Origin: Ypsolopha sequella
Lineage: Eukaryota; Arthropoda; Insecta; Lepidoptera; Ypsolophidae
Reading direction: 5' to 3'
Length of the DNA: 64,000 nt
NCBI GenBank assembly: GCA_934047225.1
Contig: OW203990.1
Coordinates: 26,763,045 to 26,827,044, forward strand
The first letter of the stretch is position 1; every line of letters starts with the position of its first letter. Made by a program: the position numbers and the translations under genes. Under the pieces are notes generated by a model that was not told where the DNA came from, did not search any database, and worked only from the letters and a program-made list of their open reading frames with translations. Below are positions 21,269-31,200 of this stretch, one piece after another.

Positions 21269-21804
21269 GTATATATAGGTATATGTATTTACCTAAATAG
21301 TTATAATAAAGAATTAAAATTTAATTATATATCTATTTAGACATCTACTTTTGCGTTTTTTTAATTTATAACGGTAGAGATGTCAACTTTAATAACGTTA
21401 ACGTTTGTTCTTTGTCTATTGCACGTCGTAATAAGACATTGATAAAATTGTCAAGTAATAATTTGTATAATTAAAATAAAAGGACCTAGAAAATGCTGAA
21501 CAGCGAAACTTGCCAGGCATAATAAAATTTTTTTTTAATATGTGGATAAATACAAGCGTTTTCAAACATAATGTTTAGTAAATTCCACCAATTGCAAACA
21601 ATCATAAGCAACAACTATTTAATAACGTTTCAAAATAACGATATTTCAAGGTTCTGCCTACTCTATAGCAAACCTTTTACAGTAACTATAACAGTATTAG
21701 TACCGCTATAATATTTCGTAGAATTCGGTTGCAGATTCGTTGAACCATACGTTTAACAAAGAATCTCAGCATACAGTCTTTTCCATCATGCTACCTCGCT
21801 CCCC

Positions 21805-24800
21805 TTATTTCAACTTCTTCCCGTGGTAATGCACAACGACCGCCATGACAGCGCCCGCAGTGGCCGCGCCACTGGCCTGCCCCGCACTGAGCCGCCCTCC
21901 CCACAGCCAGCCCTGAGGCAGCCAGCTGACGGAGTGGACCACGTCGAACAGTAACTTGGTGGTGGCGAGCGACGCGTGCGTGAACCGCGCGGGCGCACAC
22001 TTACGCCGGGAGGGGGATTTTAGCTCTTCTGCCGCGGCGTGGAGGGCGCGGATCGATCTGTGGATGTAGAATTGATTTTTATCGAGGCTTACAAGCAGCG
22101 GTAGCGCAGTCGGTTGGACGTCAGCCTTTCAATCTTGAGTACCTGTGCTCGAATCCCACCGGACAAGAATGCCTTCACGAACATGATGAGACTTCTTGTA
22201 ATGTTGAATTAGCAAAATGTATATTCCTAAAATGTTGAATTCTAATTAGTAGTGAGTTTTTAATATTTTTATACTAAAACCACTTGCTGAACGGTGAAGG
22301 AAAACACTGTGATAAATCTGCCTACCCTAAAAATTACCATTCTTTTTGATCAAAATGTAGGGTTACCTTTTAAAGTTAGGGACGCTCTAAATGTAATCTG
22401 ATAACTTCTTAACAGTGAAGGCGTTATGAGCTTGTGAGTCTTGGCAACCTACCTTACGTTTTTGGTGATATTATTTTAGTTAACGTTACTTTTAACTAAG
22501 CAGCATAATCTGCTATTAAGAAGTTTAATCACAACTTTTCAACTGTAAACATGCTATAGGTAGTCTACAAATTACCTTATCAAAAAATCAAAATCATTTA
22601 TTTAAATCATATTTAACAGTTTTAGTTGTCGAATTCTCCTTTTAAGTTCTTACCCGTAGTACGAGAAATTCGCTCTTTCATCCATATTTGCGACAGAATT
22701 ATAAATAAATATTTAAACAAAGCAAGACTTTAAAATGTACCATTGAAGAAAAGCCCGCCGCCCCACTCATCACCCTCACTGCAATAGTAACAAGAGCGGT
22801 AAGTAGGTCAGCGGCCATCTCCAAGATGGCACATTATGTGAAATAACTTGTAAACTTATTAAATAATGATAGTAAGTAACAAATCAATCAACCTTATCAA
22901 CCCAACAGTAGAATACAGCGACCAAAACAGCTTGTGCGACGTCTTGCACCAGAACTCCGTCTCTTTAGACACTTTCCACACTCCGGACTCTATCAGCCAG
23001 ACCAGCTTTTCGGCTTGCAAGTAGGCTAACGTGAATGTGCAGCCGGCCACGCCCAGCGAGCCCCACAGCGGACCTTCCTAAGGAGAGAATTTAATCTTTA
23101 GAAAACTCAGGTAGGTTGTCGTTTCTTTGAAGTGCGACAGATGGCGTCAGAGTCGGACTGGGCCCGGGTGGCATTGTTTTTTTTTCTAAAAATACGCTTC
23201 GTTTATTGAGACAAATTATGAGAAATAGGTAGTTTTGCAGAACATAAAAAATCTTCCTTTGTGAACTATTTAAAGCTTGGAGGGGGGGCGCGCAGGTTAA
23301 GGGCCGGGCGAGACAAACGCTACCGTGACTATGGCCAGTCCGATACTAGATGGCGTTACGTACATGTTGTTGATGGCGGTCGACCGCAACCATAGAGGAA
23401 TCTACTCTATGACCGCAACCTACACAATGGCAGTTCGTATTGATAGTCAATAACGTAGAGAGGCACGTAGGTAAAGTTGCCTTCTAGGTAGAGATATGCA
23501 GGGTTGGACTGACCATAGTCACGATGGCGATTGTCAAAAGTGCCCGGAATAAAAGAGCTATACTAGATTGATGGATTTGGAAGAGGCAAAAGAGGTGTAT
23601 GAGGATCGTAGCAGATAGAAAACTGTGGTATCTGCCTACTCCTCTGTGAGACAGGCGTAATAAGGAGAAGAGCGAAGCGAGGCGACGTCCCTAGTTTTAT
23701 TACTTAAAATTAAATTGTTACTAAAATAGAAAATTGTTCGCCTGAGAATTATTCAACTCAACTCAAATTTGTATTTTCAAGTCGCCGTTTTCAAAATTTT
23801 TATTCGCACATAGTCATTTGCCCACTTATTATTTTATTACGCTACATTCAGTATTTCTGACACCTTGAATTTGAATTTATATTCACTCGTTTAAATAAGT
23901 ACTACACCTGTCTCCCAAGCCCATAGCTCAAGAATGTCTTCAAAGCAGCAGCATCATCGAACAGCCTCATGGTGGCGCGCGTGGCTACGAGCCTGCCACT
24001 GGCCTTCATGAGGGCCTCCTTCTTGGATGTGACGCCCCATAACTTGAGCACGTAACTAGCTAGAGATACTACCTGTATAAAGACAAGAACTATTACTTGC
24101 TCGCACATATTATGAAAAAAAGACATGATCTTGCTAAGTTTCTTGCCCTTCTTCTTAGCAAGTCTAATCGAATGGTATTGCATATAATATTTAGAATATT
24201 ATTTATTCCTTACTCCTATATTTTTATTTTATTCAAGTGTATTTTTATTATTACTAGATAATATTTAGAGTATTCATAGCGATGGATTTCGCAAAAATAA
24301 ACATAATCTCTATTTTTATTATTCAATTTAAGTAAACCCAACCTTTATTATTCCCCTGCATATTTCCCCATATTATTATTTATGACATAAAACTATTACC
24401 TATACACATAGATTATTTAATTACTTACTTATATTACAGGCGACGTCCCTAGTTTTATTACTTAAAATTAAATTAAATTGTTACTAAAATAGAAAATTGT
24501 TCGCCTGAGAATTATTCAACTCAACTCAAATTTTTCAACATTCTTATTTGCTCACAGTCTTTCGCCCACTTATTATTTTAGTACACTATATTCAGTATTT
24601 TTGACACCTTGAATTTGAATTTATATTCGCTCGTTTAAATATTTCAAATTTGTAGTAATTTTCTGCTTATTAACTTATATCCACACCGAATATGAGTATT
24701 GTAGCATATACTTAGGAATCTTAGGATATACTGAAGTGTATGTATTGTAGTGAGCAAGGAATATAATACTTTGTAAACCTTTGCTCTAGGTTCCCATACC

Positions 24801-25689
24801 TAATTCTAAAAGTAGGTACAATATTCAACTTTGGTATTATCGAGCTAACATGGTGATCTCAGCTAGAGATGATCGCGGGAAAATTCCCGGTGTTAATTGG
24901 AGAAAATTCCCAGTCGGTGGGTTTTCTTCACAAATACTATGAAACTTAAAATGAAACTTACTGCAGGTAATAGAGGAAGTCACAGCCAATATTTTACTTC
25001 CTTACACTTAACTGCGAAAATATGCGCTTTGGAAACTACAGGCACTTGAAAATATTTAATTAAAAGGTTAAGTAACCGAACTATTTTTTTTGTGATAGAC
25101 TGCTGACGCTATTACAAACGCTTTTACTGATAAAGTTTTTCTGAAATATATTACTTTCTGAAAAAAAAATATTAAAATTATTTTTTGTATGGAGAAAACA
25201 ATGATACTGTCAATTAAAGAAGAACTTTCAATACGGCAAATCTACCTACTTTGGGGCCATGGTCCAACTAAAATAATAGTTGGACAGCCACCCCTACCAA
25301 AGGCCCGTAGGCCAACTAGTTGGACTAAATAGTTGGACCACGACCCCTGAATGCTTATATTTGCCATGGTGGATAGCTTTTATTTCAAAATATATTAAAA
25401 ACAAAATGTCAAAATGAAAACACCCGAATATTTTCCCAAACGGGTGTTTTCACGGAAACTTTCCGGGAATTTTCCCGCAATCGGGAATTTTCCCGGGTGG
25501 AAACCCATCCCTCTCAACACACGAGGTCTTTTCTGTTGTGGATATTGTAATGTTCTATGGTATATTCTTTATACTCTAAATAAATTGCTCATCATATAAT
25601 CATGAAAAATATAATAAATAGTAACATACCTTATCACGGTTGGCATGCGACTGCAGTAAGTCACAGAACTCGTTTACCACTACTGCCAT
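21805..25689 (-). CDS. PEX11-gamma-like peroxisomal membrane protein, copy 2 (diverged)
   Basis: Four minus-strand exons: 25689-25630, 24072-23908, 23077-22893 and 22057-21805 (TAA), phases 0,0,2, about 220 residues. The start MAVVVNEFCDLLQSHANRDK aligns with MSSVIDDICELLDSYNGRDK of copy 1. Exon 2 ends MRLFDDAAAL...SYGLGRQ, the RLFDD/YGLG signature of PEX11. Exon 3 has the EKLVWLIESGVW segment and exon 4 HSVSWLPQGWLWGGRL, matching the NAVHWLPRGVLW region of vertebrate PEX11G, then a short hydrophobic stretch and a basic tail YHGKKLK. PEX11 proteins remodel the peroxisome membrane for elongation and fission. Exons 1 and 2 equal those of copy 1 in length, but the sequence is much diverged, so the duplication is old. 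All splice sites look usable; the exon 3 donor (AG/GTTGAT) is weak. Confidence 0.82.
22087..22335 (+). mobile_element. tRNA-derived SINE, plus strand
   Basis: The head reads GCAGCGGTAGCGCAGTCGG with a B-box-like TGCTCGAATCCC, followed by a body with CACTTGCTGAACGGTGAAGG and AAACAC, shared with 42238 and 57990. It lies 30 bp upstream of the last exon of PEX11 copy 2, in the intron. Confidence 0.75.
23500..23690 (+). mobile_element. 3' tail of an RTE/Proto2-like LINE
   Basis: AGATTGATGGATTTGGAAGA, then GAGGATCGTAGCAGATAG and a terminal GTGAGACAGGCG segment parallel 26130-26220, where the frame is open (TRLMDVEVDVEICSLCLPF). The order of motifs is that of the C-terminal end common in lepidopteran LINEs (RRxxxM, EExxGVCxDRSRW, SAYPxxxR). 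This copy is decayed. Confidence 0.5.
24190..25625. other. PEX11 copy 2 intron 1, low-information repeats
   Basis: About 1.4 kb of A+T-rich intron. A segment at 24440-24630 repeats 23685-23895 (TAAATTGTTACTAAAATAGA...). Short G+C-rich palindromes built from GGGAAAATTCCCG occur at 24870-24905 and 25440-25500. A hairpin-rich patch (25258-25345) has three GTTGGAC/GTCCAAC pairs. No gene is visible. Confidence 0.45.
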
Positions 25690-26007
25690 CCTTTACTGGC
25701 AGACGCACTTTAGAGGTCAAGAGAAAGGGATAGTAACTACATGTATGGATAGTATATTACACAAATGAATACAGCGATAAATTCGATTCCCGTTTTGATG
25801 AAGGACACAGTAAACTATCCAATATTCATTGTCACGTTAGGTCTATCGTGAATTATATCACTCGTTACTTTCGGTTACGATATGATAAGATTATTGAAGG
25901 TTGAGATAATCTTTTCTTTTTCCTACTGTTTGGAAACGCTTAGGCTGTATTGAACTAGCTGACTAAATAACACCATTTATCTTCAATATTTTGGAAATGT
26001 AGAAAGG

Positions 26008-26225
26008 ATGAATGAAATTAGAGTGACGGAAGAAATTTATGGTGCGCAAGTGGAAGGTACAGCTCGACCAGGCCGCCCTAGAAGGACGTATGCTGACCAA
26101 CTTGGCGACATACAGAAGAAAAGTACTCGGAATAGAAGAGCTTGTATGACTAGATTGATGGATGTGGAAGTGGATGTGGAAATCTGTAGTCTCTGCCTAC
26201 CCTTTCGGAAGACAAGCGCGAGGAT
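26008..26225 (+). mobile_element. LINE ORF2 C-terminal tail
   Basis: An open frame reads RMNEIRVTEEIYGAQVEG, GRPRRTYADQLGDIQKK and RNRRACMTRLMDVE, the characteristic end of RTE/Proto2-like ORF2 in Lepidoptera. It is 5'-truncated, lies upstream of PEX11 copy 2 exon 1, and is followed by a GTATGTATGT tract. Confidence 0.75.
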
Positions 26226-26239
26226 ATTGTATGTATGTA

Positions 26240-26490
26240 TCTTGAATATTTTGTTTTTGGAGTTCCGTACCCAAAGGGTAACCAACGGGACCCTATTACT
26301 AAGACTCCGCTGTCCGTCTGTCACAGATGATGTAATTCTGTTGCCGCTATAACGAAAAATACTAAAAAACAGAATAAAATAAATATTTAAGGGGACTCCG
26401 ATACAACAAACGTGATTTTTTTTGCTGTTTTTATAGATATTGGTACGGAACCCTTTGTGCACGAGTCCGACTCGCACTTGGCCGGTTTAT
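26240..26490 (-). repeat. interspersed repeat with GGTACGGAACCC termini
   Basis: TTCCGTACCCAAAGGGTAACCAACGGGACCCTATTACTAAGACTCC (split here only for description) and GAGTCCGACTCGCACTTGGCC match the reverse complement of 61495-61795. This is a very frequent lepidopteran dispersed repeat with a (GTCC)n motif; no coding frame is seen. Confidence 0.6.
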
Positions 26491-26769
26491 TTATTGTATA
26501 TTCTTAGCGAGTATTGAGTCGGCTCAAGGAACTTACCTACATAAACGATACCCGCCATGTTTTGTTTGTTCGTCCGTTACCCACGCGGGCTCGGACTGAA
26601 AATCAACGCTGTCAGTCTTAATTTGAAGACTACAACATATGCTGAGTCCTAAGCCCTTTTGTCTGCTGTGATACATAGCTTGTCTTCGTTTTATGTAACT
26701 TTATTTTATTATTCCGTTTTTTTTCCTATGTTGATTGCTTTTGTATTTTCTGTATTGTGTAATGTAGAT

Positions 26770-27207
26770 CAGGGGTCTCCAAACTTTTTTGCCTAAGGGC
26801 CACACTAATTTCTCCACTAAGTCCCGAGGGCCAAGACTATAATAGCTCATGATTCCAAAATACTGTAGTTTTGACGCGCAAATTTTCGTATTGGGACTAG
26901 CTGGTCAGTGAGATATCTATTGTGCAGGGCGCAGGACAGTTCTCCGCTCCGTTTGCAATTTTGGTTGGTACTTCGGACAACATTAACCATTGCGACGGAG
27001 TTAGCCGCAGCGCGTGCTGTAAATTGTAAATAACGGGTTGTGAATTTTGATCCTATTATAAATTGCATCACGTTAATATTATACGTTTGTAAATAAAAAA
27101 AACTATAGTGGGATAAAAACCGGGCATGTCCCGCCAGCGACCGCAGGCCGGATTGGTGATGCTCGCGGGCCGGTCTTGGCCCGCGGGCCGTGGTTTGGAG
27201 ACCCCTG
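26770..27207. mobile_element. hAT-family MITE, 438 bp
   Basis: Termini CAGGGGTCTCCAAACTTTTT and GTTTGGAGACCCCTG are the well-known hAT form, followed inside by GGGCCACA / GGCCCGCGGGCC. Flanks ATGTAGAT and ATGTAGAA match at 7 of 8 bases, consistent with an 8-bp target duplication. The inside has no transposase. Confidence 0.85.
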
Positions 27208-27299
27208 ATGTAGAAGATAAATACATTTGTATTCTATTCTAACTTATAATCTGGCGCTATTTGTGTTTAAAAATAAAGTTACCTCGCATACATATGGCG

Positions 27300-27505
27300 A
27301 TGTTGAGTGAAGTACTTGTATGCTGTACAAATAGATTTTAAGGTGAGCTGAAATCCTTTTTTATTTACCACTGTTTGCCTAATGTTATATTTACTCGTTC
27401 TGTTTGTTAATTTGTATTGTTTGTTATTTTGTATGTTTTTATGTTCTTTCTCGTGTTTGTGGTATTTTAAAATAAATTACTTTTCTTTCTTTCTTTCTTT
27501 CTATA
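27300..27505 (+). mobile_element. LINE 3' UTR ending in (TTTC)n
   Basis: AATAAATTAC followed by CTTTCTTTCTTTCTTTCTTT at 27482 resembles the 3' ends at 8446 and 12636. The upstream T-rich sequence carries no ORF2 residue run, so this is a very short 5'-truncated copy. Confidence 0.5.
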
Positions 27506-27605
27506 GATGATAAAATCAAACGGTAGGTTTATTTGGCACTACTTGTCATCGTTTATTTCACAAATGGTGAAGAAAAGGTACCTTAATAAAATTAAACTAA
27601 ACAAT

Positions 27606-27748
27606 TGCTGTGTTACTACAAAACGGTGTTTAACTTTAGACAGTGTTTAAATCTGTCGTTGTCACCTTTTGTTTCATATTGTAAAAGAGTGACAGCAACA
27701 GATTTAAACACTGTCTAAAGTTAAACACCGTTTTGTAGTTACACCGTT
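27606..27748. mobile_element. palindromic MITE with ~47-bp arms
   Basis: TACTACAAAACGGTGTTTAA and CTTTAGACAGTGTTTAAATC pair almost perfectly with the right arm ending at 27742. The loop is about 40 nt. It is non-coding. Confidence 0.65.
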
Positions 27749-28059
27749 GGTGTCTTCGTAGTAGTCATTCATTAGATATCTTATATAATATATGTATATA
27801 TACAATAACAATTATTTTATTTGACTATATTGCAATTTCAATATTTGCGAATACCCAAAAATGCAACATTTTTTATTGTATTTATCACAATAATTATATT
27901 ATTATGAACATTTTAAAGCAATAATTTGTCTATATATATTTATAGTTCTACGTAAGCAAAGCACAACCTTTTTTGCTCAGTACCATGTCAATCTCAAAAA
28001 ATATCTTACACCTCGGCCATCATACTACCCTGTATTTATTAATAATATGAAATCTTCCA

Positions 28060-28165
28060 GTAAAATTCCGCCCACATGGCTCTCGCGGGGCGGGGCACGC
28101 ACGCGCACTACGCCGCGCGCGTATTGGTCAAGCGAAGCGCAACCGCCCGCACCCCGCATGTACCA
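28060..28165. promoter_or_regulatory. small CpG/GC-rich island, possible promoter
   Basis: CCGCCC boxes, GCGGGGCGGGGCACGC, CGCGCGCG and an inverted CCAAT (GTATTGGTCA) are concentrated in 100 bp of otherwise A+T-rich DNA, 45 bp beyond the stop of PEX11 copy 1. No transcript is evident on either side, so a promoter role is only a suggestion. Confidence 0.3.
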
Positions 28166-28208
28166 TGGGAGTGACATCTAACTTTAGACTCATAGGACTT
28201 TTCAACTT

Positions 28209-31200
28209 TTATTTCAACAACCGTTTTCTAGCGAAATACATAGCAATTCCTATAACAGACGAGGTGGTGGCAATGGCTGCTACTCTGGTGGAGCCGATCC
28301 TCTCGCCCCACAGCCAGCCGGCCGGCAGACAGCTGACGGCGTGGGTGATGTCTAGACAGAGCTTGCCGGCTGTGACGGCGCTGAGCCCCAGTCGCACGTC
28401 CAGGTTGCGTTTAGCGTCGGAGCTTTCGTCTTCCGAAGAGTTCTGGAGGCAGTCGCGGCTCCAGAGTAGGTGTTGCATTGATTGTAGAGTTCTGTTGAAG
28501 ATTATATTGATTTTAAAAGGTTATATCATATCATATCAAAAAAAAACAAAGGAATTGCATTCCTATACCGACAGGCTCTTATATTTTAATTTGATTTCAC
28601 TCAAGGATCGCCGATGGTTGGCTGACAATTTACTACTGTATAAAATATTAAGAGGGCTCGTTGATTGTCCACAACTATTAGACAAAATAAAGATACATAC
28701 ACCTAGGGTACCTTGTCGATTAAATAAGCTTCGTCTTTTTGGCTTGGTAAAATCAAGGACCAATCTTGGCCATTATAGCATTCTTAATAGAATTTGTCGT
28801 TCTTTTAATACACTTGCTTTGCATGATGCCCAAATTGATATTTTTTCTCAGTCTTTCAGAGTTTACAAACAGAATCTATTGTCTCTGATAGAAATAATTT
28901 AATTTTGTACTTTTTTGTTAAGATTTTGTTTTAGTATTATTTCTTTTCTCATTGTATTGTTTTGTTTTTTTTAACCTTAATTTTAATTAGTTTAAAACAG
29001 TTTTACGTTTTGCGAAACATGTTTCACTTACGTAGCAAAAATACTATTATTGTTTAATTAAGTATGTTGTGTCTGCCTGTTATTGGGTATGCACTCTAAT
29101 TTAAATTATTAAAGCTATTTTTATACATATGTCATAGTGTAATATCTGTTGGCAAACCTAATAAATTAATAAAATAAAATAAATATCATCATGGGTCCAT
29201 TATGTTAGTAACAATATACTTATTCTAAATATTATTAGAGTGCATTACAAACTAGAAAAGATCAATCAGAAACAAACCCAAAAACAAGAATTTGAAAAAA
29301 TTCCCCGGGCAAGGATTCGAACCTGCGACCTCTTGTTATCAAGACAAACGCGCTACCAATTGTCGTACCAATTGCTACCAAGAGGTCGCAGGTTCGAATC
29401 CTGGCCCGGGGAATTTTTTCAAATTCTTGTCTTTGGGTTTGTACCTGATTGATCTTTTCTAGTTTGTAATGCACTCTAATAATATTTAGAGTATTCATAG
29501 CGATGGATTTCGCAAAATAAACATAATCTTAATATACTTATTCTATATTAGTACTTAATAACTAGGAGTGATCTTGTCCGAACAACCAAACGGGTTGTCG
29601 AATCGATCGGGTATAACGTGTGGGAGGGTGTTGGGGCTGCCGCGGAGTCTGTGCAGCAAGGAGGCAGACTTTTTTCTCCAGGTGGCGTCAAAACCGTCGG
29701 TTCGTGTCTCGCCGGCACGGAACTTGAGCTTTGACTCTCCCACACAGCCCAGAACAAAATCTGTAGGGACAAGCGCTAATACGCAAGTTTACCCAGCAAT
29801 ACATAATTTATTTGGCGCGTACCTACTATAGTTAATTACATAATATTTTTTATAGGTACAATAAAAAAGCAAATTACTTGATATATGAAAGAGTGAGAGC
29901 CAATTTAATCACTCTTTAAATTCTAAATTACTTTTACATTATATTGAAATGGAGTTCCCGCACGTTATACTGCAGAAACTTGGCGAATAAGAGCTAAGTC
30001 GAAAATACTTTAAGACTGATTGTCATAACACTTTTGCTATAGAATGTGTGTTTGTGTGTTTACAAGCTTATGTTTAGTCTAGGCATGATGATGACGATGA
30101 TGTTGAGGTGGGATGCCTGCTGGGCACAGACGGATGGTAAGCTCTGCATTAGGAGCTATTCCATCCAATTCCCATTGCTTAGAGCTTTGGTATCCAGGGA
30201 TTTTTCTTCCTCAAATCTTTTGCTTCTTTTAACAAATCTTAGTATATCTGCGTACTCAAGATATTTGAGATCTTCCTCTGTGGTCATCACCAAGTATCTC
30301 CCATCTTAGGCTAGGATATATAAAGCATTCACCTAAGTAGTGCTTACTCGTTTCCTCCTCGCCGCAGTGCGGGCACGAGGGATCCTCCTGTACCTTCATT
30401 AATGACAGATGTCTGTTCAGTGGCCAGTTAGAATACCTACAAAAATACCTAGGTTGACTCTGCTTAGGTTAAAAATATACCTTGCTTTTTTGTAGACGAT
30501 AGTCGAGGGAAACATCTTCGACTGTCGGCAGCCCTCGATGTTCCTCCCTTTGTCTGCTGACTCTTCTGAAGCCAGGCGGCTTATTACCTTGTTAGTGACG
30601 TTTGCGGGAATAGGAAGCCTAAGGTTCGGGTCTGATGAACCTGTCCTCTGCACCTTCTCTAACCAATTGGTCTGTTTTTTCCTTCAGTGCCTTGATGTCC
30701 TGGGACCCAGGCTACTATTATTTCGGTTTTTTTCACATAGCTTATTGAGTGTAGTTTTACACTAGGCATAGACGTGCGGTGTGCGCGAGCAGTATAGACG
30801 TATGGCGTGCGCGAGCAGTAGCGAGAGGAACTTCGTTCCAACCGGGTGTAACCTTTTTACTTGTATTTTATTTATTAATCTATTAAATTCTTATTATCTT
30901 ATTTCTTATATACTCACTTTGAAAAATGTATATATAAATTATACTCACTGTAATAGAGATATGTAAAGACTAGCAGCCCAAAGCACAGTGCTTAATGTGT
31001 CCAACGTATCAGCAGTTCTCGGGTTCAGCTTGAGGATGCCCACTTCGTGCAGCCATGACGCCTTCTCCACCGGCAAGAACACCTGATCCACAATGTTAGC
31101 GATCACCCCGAGTGCTGCTGCTGCTGTTGATGACTCCTGGAAGATGCATCAATTTATTTGCCAATTATTTTTTTATAGATGAATAAAACTAACAGGGCCC

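Noticed and set aside
26037..26477. 146-codon minus-strand ORF
   Set aside because: It runs antisense through a LINE tail and a high-copy dispersed repeat; no domain is visible.
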